Positions 1 through 5,810 of a stretch of 9,830 nt of DNA are shown piece after piece (the stretch's first letter is position 1; every line of letters starts with the position of its first letter). The position numbers and the translations under genes were made by a program. The notes under the pieces were generated by a model. That model was not told where the DNA came from. It did no database searches and saw only the letters and a program-made list of their open reading frames with translations. Source of the DNA: Bacteroidota bacterium (GTDB lineage: Bacteria > Bacteroidota > Bacteroidia > 2-12-FULL-35-15). The stretch covers positions 1-9,830 of the forward strand of contig JAHEYA010000053.1 in NCBI GenBank assembly GCA_023251855.1, read 5' to 3'.

Positions 1-937
1 TAATATTGTTATTGCGTTTGTATTCGCCAATGTTTGCCGAAATAGCCATGCGCTTGGCAAGTAGCTCTAACAGGTCAATATCTAATTGATTAATTATTGA
101 TCGTAATTCATCCAACTTGGATTGCAGTTCCATATTAGGCACTGATGAAGAACGAATTTGCAAAGCATTGATAATTTCTTTTAATTCAAAAGGCTTAATC
201 TGCTGTTTCGCATCGCTTAAAGCTACTTGAGGATTACAATGTGTCTCTATCATCAATCCATCCATATCCATATCCATTGCCTTTTGAGAGAGGTACGGAA
301 TTAATTCAGGAGTTCCGCCAATATGTGAAGGATCACAAAATATAGGTAGTTCCGGACAAGCAGTTTTTAATTCGATAGCAAGTTCCCATTTGGGAGAATT
401 ACGAAACAAACCATTATCGTATGAATGAAATCCTCGATGTATCGCAGCAATTTTTTTTATTCCTGAATTATTCACGCGTTCTAATGCCCCTGCCCACAAC
501 TGTATATCAGGATAGATCGGATTTTTTACAAATACCGGAATATCCACACCTTTTAATGCATCTGCAATTTCCTGTACTGAAAATGGATTTACCGCAGTGC
601 GTGCACCGATCCAGAGAATATCAATTCCATGATTCAAACATTTTTCAACATGTTCGGCAGTTGCAACCTCAGTAGCCGTTTGTAAACCTGTTTCTTTCTT
701 CACTAATTGCATCCATTTCAAAGCGATATCACCGATGCCTTCAAAAGTATTGGGGCGTGTTCTGGGTTTCCAGATACCTGCTCTGAAAACACTATTTGGA
801 TAAAAAGCTGCAATTTGTTTTGCTGTATCCAATACCTGTTCTTCGTTCTCTGCACTGCACGGACCTACTATAAGCAAAGGTTTGCTGAAATTTGGAAACC
901 ATTTTTTTAATGGTACTATATCAAGTTCTAACTTCAT
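1..937 (-). CDS. Bifunctional 3-deoxy-7-phosphoheptulonate (DAHP) synthase / chorismate mutase, C-terminus cut off by window edge
   Basis: Cytoplasmic enzyme with two shikimate-pathway activities: DAHP synthase condenses phosphoenolpyruvate with erythrose 4-phosphate, and chorismate mutase makes prephenate. The frame is open from ATG at 937 to position 1, giving 312 codons. Residues about 15-262 are a type I-beta DAHP synthase: GPCS (C27), KPRTRP (K57, R59), IHRGF (H167, R168), DPSHIGG (H205) and IETH (E231). C27, H205, E231 and D242 match the expected metal ligands, with the usual 11-residue Glu-Asp gap. Residues about 271 onward start an AroQ-type mutase helix: R279, R296 and K307 have the same 17 and 11 spacing as R11, R28 and K39 of E. 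coli chorismate mutase. Such fusions usually run to about 360 residues, so roughly 50 are missing. The mutase domain may act as an allosteric sensor of prephenate, as in related fusions; this is inference. It is divergent from pyrG and functionally unrelated. Confidence 0.95.
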   Translation of the reverse strand, partial: MKLELDIVPLKKWFPNFSKPLLIVGPCSAENEEQVLDTAKQIAAFYPNSVFRAGIWKPRTRPNTFEGIGDIALKWMQLVKKETGLQTATEVATAEHVEKCLNHGIDILWIGARTAVNPFSVQEIADALKGVDIPVFVKNPIYPDIQLWAGALERVNNSGIKKIAAIHRGFHSYDNGLFRNSPKWELAIELKTACPELPIFCDPSHIGGTPELIPYLSQKAMDMDMDGLMIETHCNPQVALSDAKQQIKPFELKEIINALQIRSSSVPNMELQSKLDELRSIINQLDIDLLELLAKRMAISANIGEYKRNNNI

Positions 938-944
938 AAATAAA

Positions 945-976
945 TTTTTGAATTTTTGAATTTTAGATTTTTTGAA
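945..976. repeat. Four-unit octamer tandem repeat (TTTTTGAA) in the leader of the DAHP synthase gene
   Basis: Units at 945-952, 953-960 and 969-976 are exact TTTTTGAA; the third unit, 961-968, is TTTTAGAT with two changes. The array ends 8 bp upstream of the minus-strand start codon at 937, so it would lie in the 5' untranslated region as TTCAAAAA units. Its distal unit also forms the left arm of a 7-bp inverted repeat, TTGAATT (972-978) and AATTCAA (982-988) with a 3-nt loop. No function can be assigned. Such repeats can change copy number by slippage. Confidence 0.85.
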
Positions 977-1006
977 TTAAAAATTCAACAATTATATATA
1001 CCTTCG
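971..1006 (+). promoter_or_regulatory. Weak candidate promoter for pyrG
   Basis: TTTG at 971-974 and TACCTTCG at 999-1006 resemble the Bacteroidota -33 and -7 boxes. The 24-bp spacer is longer than usual and the -7 box has one mismatch. If real, transcription starts near 1013, the pyrG leader is about 75 nt, and it overlaps the divergent promoter candidate head-to-head. Confidence 0.15.
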
Positions 1007-1008
1007 CC

Positions 1009-1039
1009 CAACTTTATTATTTCTCTAATTAGGGAACAA
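1009..1039 (-). promoter_or_regulatory. Candidate Bacteroidota-type promoter for the DAHP synthase/chorismate mutase gene
   Basis: Read on the minus strand, TTG (1039-1037) and TAAAGTTG (1016-1009) are separated by 20 bp. The pattern compares with the Bacteroidota consensus TTTG-N(17-23)-TAnnTTTG, with one mismatch in the -7 box. Transcription would start near 1002, giving a leader of about 65 nt. One-mismatch matches are common by chance in AT-rich DNA. Confidence 0.3.
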
Positions 1040-1042
1040 TTT

Positions 1043-1066
1043 ATGAAAAATTTTTTGAATCAGTAA
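1043..1066 (+). other. Possible 7-codon leader ORF upstream of pyrG
   Basis: ATG at 1043 opens a seven-codon frame, MKNFLNQ, with a TAA stop at 1064-1066, 22 bp before the pyrG start and out of frame with it. AGGGA at 1031-1035 lies 7 nt upstream and is Shine-Dalgarno-like, which stands out because the main genes here lack such sequences. A small dyad, ACAATT (1071-1076) and AATTGT (1082-1087), follows directly and ends 1 nt before the pyrG ATG. Chance is a serious alternative. Confidence 0.2.
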
Positions 1067-1088
1067 ATCAACAATTCTAAAAATTGTA

Positions 1089-2726
1089 ATGTCAGGACTT
1101 ACTAAATACATTTTTGTTACGGGAGGTGTAACTTCATCATTAGGAAAAGGTATCCTTGCGGCTTCCTTAGCCAAACTGTTGCAAGCGAGAGGATATACAG
1201 TTACTATTCAAAAACTTGACCCCTATATTAATGTTGATCCGGGTACTCTTAATCCTTATGAACATGGTGAATGTTTTGTTACTGATGATGGTGCTGAAAC
1301 TGATTTAGATTTAGGGCATTATGAACGTTTTTTGAATATTCCTACCTCTCAAGCAAATAATGTTACTACCGGTCGAATATATCAATCTGTTATTGAAAAA
1401 GAAAGACGTGGTGATTTTCTTGGAAAAACTGTTCAGGTTATTCCTCATATTACTGATGAAATAAAAAATCGTGTTAAACTACTAGGTAAAACAGGTAATT
1501 ACCAATTTGTAATTACCGAAATTGGTGGTACCGTTGGCGATATTGAATCATTACCTTATATTGAAGCAGTACGTCAATTAAAATGGGAGCTGGGCAGAGA
1601 TGCAATGGTGATACACCTTACGCTAATTCCTTATTTGTCAACTACAGGTGAACTTAAAACTAAACCAACACAGCATTCAGTAAAACTATTGTTAGAATAT
1701 GGAGTTCAGCCTGATGTGCTTGTTTGCCGAACCGAACATGCGCTTAACAGAGATATAAAAAACAAGATCGCATTATTCTGTAACGTGGCGCCAAACGCTG
1801 TTATTGAAGCGCGTGATGCAGGTACTATTTATGAAGTTCCTTTATTGATGGAAGAAGAGCAATTGGATGTGGTGGTGTTAAATCAACTGAATATGCCTGT
1901 TTCCGACAATACCGATCTGATTAAATGGAAAGAATTTTTACACAAATTTAAACACCCTAAAAGAGAAGTAAAAATTGCGTTGGTAGGTAAATATGTAGAA
2001 TTAAAAGATGCTTACAAATCTATTGCTGAATCATTTATTCATTCCGGAGCAGCTAACGATTGTAAAGTGGCTATTGAATGGATACACTCTGAAAGTATTA
2101 CCGATGAAAATGCAGGCGAAATATTTAAGAATGTTGGCGGAATATTAGTTGCACCGGGTTTCGGACAACGTGGTATCGAAGGGAAGATCAGTGCAATTAA
2201 ATATGCACGTGAAAACCAAGTGCCTTTTCTTGGAATTTGCTTGGGAATGCAGTGTGCAGTAGTGGAATTTGCACGTAATGTTTTAGGATTCAAAGATGCT
2301 AACTCTACTGAAATGAATCCCGGCACAACCAACCCCGTAATTGATTTGTTGGAAGCACAAAAAAAAATAATAAGTAAGGGTGGCACTATGCGCCTTGGTT
2401 CATATCCGTGTAATGTTCTACAAGGAACAAAAGCGTGGGAAGTATATGCACAAAAAGAAATTAACGAACGGCATCGCCATCGTTACGAATTTAATAATGA
2501 ATATTTGCAGGATTTTGAAAAGGCCGGAATGTTGGCTTCAGGAATCAATCCTGAAGGTGGTTTGGTAGAAATTATAGAAATAAAAGATCACCCCTGGTTT
2601 ATAGGAGTTCAGTTCCATCCTGAATATAAAAGCACAGTTACCAATCCTCATCCGCTATTTGTAAACTTTATAAAAGCGGCCATAGAAGTTCCACGTTTAA
2701 AGTTCGAAAAAAAGGTTTCAGGTTAA
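1089..2726 (+). CDS. pyrG: CTP synthase (glutamine-hydrolysing)
   Basis: Converts UTP to CTP using ATP and ammonia released from glutamine; last step of de novo pyrimidine nucleotide synthesis, in the cytoplasm. The 545-residue length equals that of E. coli PyrG. The N-terminal synthase domain, about residues 1-268, has the TGGVTSSLGKG nucleotide loop (K20), KLDPYINVDPG, and DGAETDLDLGHYERF with the Mg-binding D72. The C-terminal class I glutamine amidotransferase domain, about 290-535, has GICLGMQ with nucleophile C384, HRHRYEFN, and QFHPEY with H510 and E512, so the triad is intact. The ATG at 1089 fits because KYIFVTGG follows at the usual distance. No Shine-Dalgarno sequence is visible. 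An uninterrupted A9 run at 2359-2367 lies inside codons CAA AAA AAA. It is a single gene, converging on gldJ. Confidence 0.99.
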   Translation: MSGLTKYIFVTGGVTSSLGKGILAASLAKLLQARGYTVTIQKLDPYINVDPGTLNPYEHGECFVTDDGAETDLDLGHYERFLNIPTSQANNVTTGRIYQSVIEKERRGDFLGKTVQVIPHITDEIKNRVKLLGKTGNYQFVITEIGGTVGDIESLPYIEAVRQLKWELGRDAMVIHLTLIPYLSTTGELKTKPTQHSVKLLLEYGVQPDVLVCRTEHALNRDIKNKIALFCNVAPNAVIEARDAGTIYEVPLLMEEEQLDVVVLNQLNMPVSDNTDLIKWKEFLHKFKHPKREVKIALVGKYVELKDAYKSIAESFIHSGAANDCKVAIEWIHSESITDENAGEIFKNVGGILVAPGFGQRGIEGKISAIKYARENQVPFLGICLGMQCAVVEFARNVLGFKDANSTEMNPGTTNPVIDLLEAQKKIISKGGTMRLGSYPCNVLQGTKAWEVYAQKEINERHRHRYEFNNEYLQDFEKAGMLASGINPEGGLVEIIEIKDHPWFIGVQFHPEYKSTVTNPHPLFVNFIKAAIEVPRLKFEKKVSG

Positions 2727-2759
2727 GCGACCTTATTCTCTTAAAGTTTATTACAAAAA

Positions 2760-2811
2760 AAAGTTTCAAATTCCTGCTTTGTTACTAACAAAACCCGGAA
2801 CTTGAAACTTT
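2760..2811. terminator. Bidirectional hairpin terminator between convergent pyrG and gldJ
   Basis: Arms 2760-2774 and 2797-2811 pair at 14 of 15 positions (single A-C mismatch at 2770/2801). After a short internal loop, an inner stem TTTGTT (2778-2783) and AACAAA (2787-2792) closes on a 3-nt loop. On the minus strand the stem is followed by a run of U (complement of the A run at about 2754-2762), which gives a classic intrinsic terminator for gldJ. On the plus strand the downstream sequence is T-rich but broken, so it is a weaker terminator for pyrG. Confidence 0.85.
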
Positions 2812-2840
2812 CAAACTTTAAACTTTAAACTTTAAACTTT
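2805..2840. repeat. AAACTTT heptamer tandem array abutting the gldJ stop codon
   Basis: Four perfect contiguous copies of AAACTTT occupy 2813-2819, 2820-2826, 2827-2833 and 2834-2840. A fifth copy, 2805-2811, lies one base upstream and forms part of the right arm of the terminator. The array ends exactly where the gldJ stop codon begins (TTA at 2841-2843 on the plus strand). The complementary heptamer AAAGTTT occurs at 2743-2749 and 2760-2766, so any copy could pair with either, giving alternative stems in the RNA. Confidence 0.9.
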
Positions 2841-4397
2841 TTATTTTTTCCCTAAACCAACCGGACTACCAACACGTTGCATAGCACAACGGGAGCCTAT
2901 CCATGCAGTTGATTGACGCTGATCAAGGAATCGCCTGGTTGCCGGCACCATCCAATACGCACGATCCTTCCATGAACCGCCTTTATATACATGGGCTTTA
3001 TCATTTATAAGTGAAGTTGACTTATATTCATACATACCTGTACTTTCTACTTTCCCTGAATTTTTATCGTATGCAGTAGTTTCAGTCCAGGCTACACCTG
3101 TTAAACCTGAAGCCTGAGTTTGAAGATCGGCATCCAAGAAGTTAATATTATCAGAATACTTGTAGTTTCTTCTTTCATCCAAATTATCATCCGCTACTGT
3201 AATACTTACATCTCTCCAGCGAACCATACCCGGTACACTTATAATATTACGGTATAGTGTATCGGATGGGTTATCGTATTGAATAGTATCATTAATAACA
3301 ATACCATCCTCATTACGTATTTGTGTTTTAAATACATTGCCTCTGAAAGGACGGAAGTCTGCCTTATCTTCAGGTGATAATGGACGGTAAACATCCATCA
3401 CCCACTCACTAACGTTACCTGCCATGTTATACAAACCATAATCATTTGGCCAGTAAGAATATACAGGTGTAGTAACGTCACCGGCATCATTTAGCTGACC
3501 TGCACTGCCCATCATATCACCATTACTACGCTGATAGTTAGCCATCATCATCCCTAAAAGTTTTTCATCAGGATTACGTGTACCATGGCCGTTCCAAGGG
3601 TATAATCTTCTGTCGGTAATACGCTCTCCAATGGTGTTACCGATCAAACCATAAGCAGCAAATTCCCATTCAGCTTCAGTCGGTAGCCTATATCTTGGTA
3701 AGAAGATACCATCTTCCATACGTACCAAACGATCACCACCATCAGGACTCATTGAGTGAAGCGGTGTTACAACAGTTCCTTGCCATTTACCTGCAAGATA
3801 TTGATCAGTATTAAAATAGTCAGTTTCAGTAGGTGTTGGAGTATGATTCAAAATACCCTCACGAATCAAAATAAATTCGTTTACACGATCAGTTCTCCAG
3901 GCACAAAAATCCGATGCCTGTAACCAGTTAATACCTACAACAGGGTAATCTCTGTATGCAGGATGGCGTAAATAATATTCAACATAAGGCTCATTAAAAG
4001 CCAAACGATCGCGCCAAACTAAGGTATCAGGCATCGCCTTTTTTAATATTTCATAAAAGTTGGCGCCAAACACTCTTGTGGTCCAATGGATATACTCCAG
4101 ATAATCCAGGTTACGAACTTCTGTTTGATCCATATAAAATGAGGAGACAGTTACTCTTCTTGGTATTGCATTCCAATCATAAGTAACATCTTGCTCACAT
4201 CTACCCATAGTGAAGGTACCACCTTGAACCAACACCAATCCCGGTCCGGTTTCTTGTTCTTCGTAAGGAACAACTTCAAAACCTCCATTTTTAGGATTAT
4301 TATATTCCCAAGCAGTAATTGGCGACCGTTCTTTTGCACAAGATACCATCACCAAAATTCCTGAGAATAATATGATTTTGCTGGATACTTTTTTCAT
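2841..4397 (-). CDS. gldJ: GldJ-type gliding motility / T9SS lipoprotein (SUMF1/FGE-like fold)
   Basis: Outer-membrane lipoprotein needed for gliding and type IX secretion in Flavobacterium, where it stabilises partners such as GldK. The 518-residue product has a lipoprotein signal peptide ending VMVSC, so C20 should be lipidated. It then has EYNNPKNGGF (31-40), typical of GldJ rather than its paralogue GldK, and a formylglycine-generating-enzyme-like domain from about residue 53 to 508. Landmarks are GGTFTMG (59-65), PVVGINWLQASDFCAW (152-167), YRLPTEAEWEFAA (236-248), GLYNMAGNVSEWV (321-333) and YKGGSWKDRAYW (471-482). By eye, the enzyme's catalytic Cys positions map to D478 and M483, so the role is probably structural. 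Segments about 180-230 and 340-470 look like insertions in the compact fold. The ATG is preceded by an A-rich leader with no Shine-Dalgarno sequence. It lies downstream of the PorP/SprF-type gene on the same strand. Confidence 0.93.
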   Translation of the reverse strand: MKKVSSKIILFSGILVMVSCAKERSPITAWEYNNPKNGGFEVVPYEEQETGPGLVLVQGGTFTMGRCEQDVTYDWNAIPRRVTVSSFYMDQTEVRNLDYLEYIHWTTRVFGANFYEILKKAMPDTLVWRDRLAFNEPYVEYYLRHPAYRDYPVVGINWLQASDFCAWRTDRVNEFILIREGILNHTPTPTETDYFNTDQYLAGKWQGTVVTPLHSMSPDGGDRLVRMEDGIFLPRYRLPTEAEWEFAAYGLIGNTIGERITDRRLYPWNGHGTRNPDEKLLGMMMANYQRSNGDMMGSAGQLNDAGDVTTPVYSYWPNDYGLYNMAGNVSEWVMDVYRPLSPEDKADFRPFRGNVFKTQIRNEDGIVINDTIQYDNPSDTLYRNIISVPGMVRWRDVSITVADDNLDERRNYKYSDNINFLDADLQTQASGLTGVAWTETTAYDKNSGKVESTGMYEYKSTSLINDKAHVYKGGSWKDRAYWMVPATRRFLDQRQSTAWIGSRCAMQRVGSPVGLGKK

Positions 4398-4524
4398 TGT
4401 TTTTGTTTTTGGTTAATACAAAATAGTAAGTAGAGCATTAAGTATATAAATTATTAACAAAAAAATTACAAGTATTATAGAGTAACTAAATTTTGCACTA
4501 AAAATTGTATACTAAATTTAAGTT
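4398..4524 (-). other. Spacer between the PorP/SprF-type gene and gldJ
   Basis: This 127-bp AT-rich spacer holds no recognisable terminator and no promoter close to the Bacteroidota consensus. Read-through from the upstream gene into gldJ is therefore plausible. The last bases before the gldJ ATG are A-rich (CAAAAACAAAAACA on the minus strand), a leader type that aids translation in this phylum. A 9-bp direct repeat, ACTAAATTT, occurs at 4485-4493 and 4511-4519, possibly by chance. Confidence 0.5.
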
Positions 4525-5481
4525 TTAGAATGAAGGACAGCTAACTAACCTGAATTTTTTCTTTTTCGGTTTACACTCGAACTGCAATTGGAATGATATT
4601 TCATGAGAACCTGCAGTGGCATTTGTAAGTTTCGAAACTGTTACATCATAGCTGTAACCAACTTTAAAGAAATGTTGTTGAAAACCAACAACTGCTATAA
4701 ACGAATCCTGATTACGGTACCACAAACCACCAACAAGTGAGCCTTTGATAACATAAAGCCCTAAGTTAAGCTGTTGAAAGTTTTGTTGTTTTTGGTATAA
4801 TATGTTTGGAGAAATAAATGTTTGACTTGTTTTGTCACCTATTGGCAACATTGCACCAACGTGGCCGGTAATTTTCATTGGAAGCTTGCTGGGGCCAAGT
4901 AAACCTTCATCCGGCTCAGCTAAATGATGTGCAGCAAATCCAAAGAAATAACGTTTGCTATACCCCAAAATACCTGCTGAAAAATCAACACCTGATTTGC
5001 TTTGCAGTTTCTGAACCTCATTGGTATTATAAACAAACCCCCTGCGTTCATCGATCATATCGCCAAATGTGAGTTTGGACCAATCAATTGATTTTTGAAA
5101 ATAGGTCGCTTCGGCTGCAAATTTTAATGAAAACTCTCTGGTAACATTTAACAAGTAAGAATACATGCCACTAACGTTGGTAGTTCTTAAAGTTCCTTGT
5201 CCGGCAACATCATTTGTAACCAATAAACCTACACCACCACCCATAGCATCAATATGCTGATCATACGAAGCTGAATAAGTAATATAAGTACCTTGTATTC
5301 CCGGCCATTGGTTACGGTAATTCAAAATCACTCTTGGACAACGAGCGGTTCCTGCAAGTGCAGGATTCAAATAGAGTGGATTAGCGTAGAACTGAGTGAA
5401 TTCGGGGTCTTGAGCAAATAATTTTTCGCTTAAACCGAAAAAAAGTAGGATACTTGATGTTACAATAATTCGTTTTAACAT
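4525..5481 (-). CDS. PorP/SprF-family type IX secretion outer-membrane protein
   Basis: Predicted outer-membrane beta-barrel of the PorP/SprF family. In this family PorP is a core T9SS component, and SprF-type paralogues serve particular large cargo such as the SprB adhesin. The 318-residue product has a Sec signal peptide with likely cleavage after A23 (LFA-QDPEF). Next comes the family hallmark PEFTQFYANPLYLNPALAGT (26-45), then alternating hydrophobic strands. The C-terminus is CKPKKKKFRLVSCPSF, where the basic stretch and terminal CPSF are characteristic; C303 and C315 are conserved-looking cysteines. The mature protein starts with Gln. The gene is 127 bp upstream of gldJ on the same strand and divergent from porU, with no adjacent adhesin in view. 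That favours a general T9SS role over a cargo-specific one, but PorP and SprF cannot be told apart from this sequence, so no symbol is given. Confidence 0.92.
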   Translation of the reverse strand: MLKRIIVTSSILLFFGLSEKLFAQDPEFTQFYANPLYLNPALAGTARCPRVILNYRNQWPGIQGTYITYSASYDQHIDAMGGGVGLLVTNDVAGQGTLRTTNVSGMYSYLLNVTREFSLKFAAEATYFQKSIDWSKLTFGDMIDERRGFVYNTNEVQKLQSKSGVDFSAGILGYSKRYFFGFAAHHLAEPDEGLLGPSKLPMKITGHVGAMLPIGDKTSQTFISPNILYQKQQNFQQLNLGLYVIKGSLVGGLWYRNQDSFIAVVGFQQHFFKVGYSYDVTVSKLTNATAGSHEISFQLQFECKPKKKKFRLVSCPSF

Positions 5482-5506
5482 AGTAGCATGATTTTATAAT
5501 AGGTCG

Positions 5507-5540
5507 CAATTATACACAAAAAATATTTATAATGTGCAAC
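5507..5540 (-). promoter_or_regulatory. Candidate promoter for the PorP/SprF-type gene
   Basis: On the minus strand, GTTG (5540-5537) and TATAATTG (5514-5507) are separated by 22 bp. They match TTTG-N(17-23)-TAnnTTTG with one mismatch in each box. A start near 5500 would give a leader of about 20 nt before the ATG at 5481. Confidence 0.3.
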
Positions 5541-5636
5541 TATTAAAAATTAAATTAAAATTACAGGTACAATATTCGGTAAAAAAAAACGTTTGTCAAA
5601 GAATTATTTCAGTTATTTTAAAAAACAAATTTACAT

Positions 5637-5704
5637 AAAAAAATCATTACAAACAATAATTTTCTAATTTTCTTAACTACAGATTTGATTGTAATGATTT
5701 TATT
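5637..5704. repeat. Long inverted repeat in the porU divergent spacer
   Basis: AAAATCATTACAA (5640-5652) and its exact complement TTGTAATGATTTT (5689-5701) form 13 bp of perfect dyad. After one A-A mismatch the pairing continues inward with CAA/TTG, giving 17-bp arms with 16 pairs and a 28-nt loop (5657-5684). Including the flanks 5637-5639 and 5702-5704, 18 of 20 positions pair. T-rich tracts follow the stem on both strands (TTTTATTTT on plus, TTTTTTTAT on minus). The stem is AT-rich, so a terminator, operator pair or structured RNA all remain possible. Confidence 0.85.
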
Positions 5705-5717
5705 TTGCCCCTTGGAT

Positions 5718-5748
5718 TGTTTTCTATGAAAAATTCTGATTATTATTG
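5718..5748 (+). promoter_or_regulatory. Candidate promoter for porU
   Basis: TTG at 5718-5720 (as ATTG) and TATTATTG at 5741-5748 have a 20-bp spacer and one mismatch to the -7 consensus TAnnTTTG. Transcription would start near 5755, just before the perfect dyad at 5760-5786, and give a leader of about 55 nt. Confidence 0.3.
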
Positions 5749-5759
5749 TTAAATTATTA

Positions 5760-5786
5760 AACCTGTTAAGAGGTAAATAACAGGTT
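5760..5786. repeat. Perfect 9-bp inverted repeat upstream of porU (operator or leader hairpin)
   Basis: AACCTGTTA (5760-5768) and TAACAGGTT (5778-5786) are exact reverse complements around a 9-nt loop, AGAGGTAAA (5769-5777). The dyad lies 24 bp before the porU ATG. The loop contains AGAGG, which is Shine-Dalgarno-like but 37 nt from the start codon, too far to act on it directly. It could be a protein-binding dyad at the transcription start or a stem-loop in the porU leader. Confidence 0.75.
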
Positions 5787-5810
5787 GTTGAACTAGTTTG
5801 AGCTAATTGT

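Larger units (their letters stand above)
5482..5810. promoter_or_regulatory. Divergent regulatory spacer between the PorP/SprF-type gene and porU
   Basis: This 329-bp, very AT-rich region has no convincing coding potential on either strand. It holds one promoter candidate for each flanking gene and two inverted repeats: a long one at 5637-5704 and a short perfect one at 5760-5786. An A9 run occurs at about 5581-5589. The spacer is longer than the other two promoter-bearing spacers in the window (151 and 127 bp), consistent with shared or coordinated control of two T9SS genes. Confidence 0.6.

Noticed and set aside
256..277. ATCCAT hexamer repeat
   Set aside because: It encodes the MDMDMDG segment of the DAHP synthase, which resembles the family's usual AMDxxMDGLMIE pattern, so coding constraint explains it.
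421..910. Two plus-strand open frames (421-675 and 707-910)
   Set aside because: They lie antisense within the DAHP synthase gene, whose motifs are intact on the minus strand; the translated sequences show no family features.
2039..2568. Minus-strand frame 2039-2386 and plus-strand frame 2380-2568
   Set aside because: Both are shadows inside the intact pyrG amidotransferase domain.
2841..4397. GldK, or an active formylglycine-generating enzyme
   Set aside because: EYNNPKNGGF and the following EVVPYEEQETGPGL stretch fit GldJ; gldL, gldM and gldN are not next to it; and the catalytic Cys positions of the enzyme appear to be Asp and Met here.
5637..5704. Miniature inverted-repeat transposable element
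   Set aside because: The arms look like terminal inverted repeats, but the element would be only 68 bp and no target-site duplication flanks it (TTACAT on the left, TTGCCC on the right).
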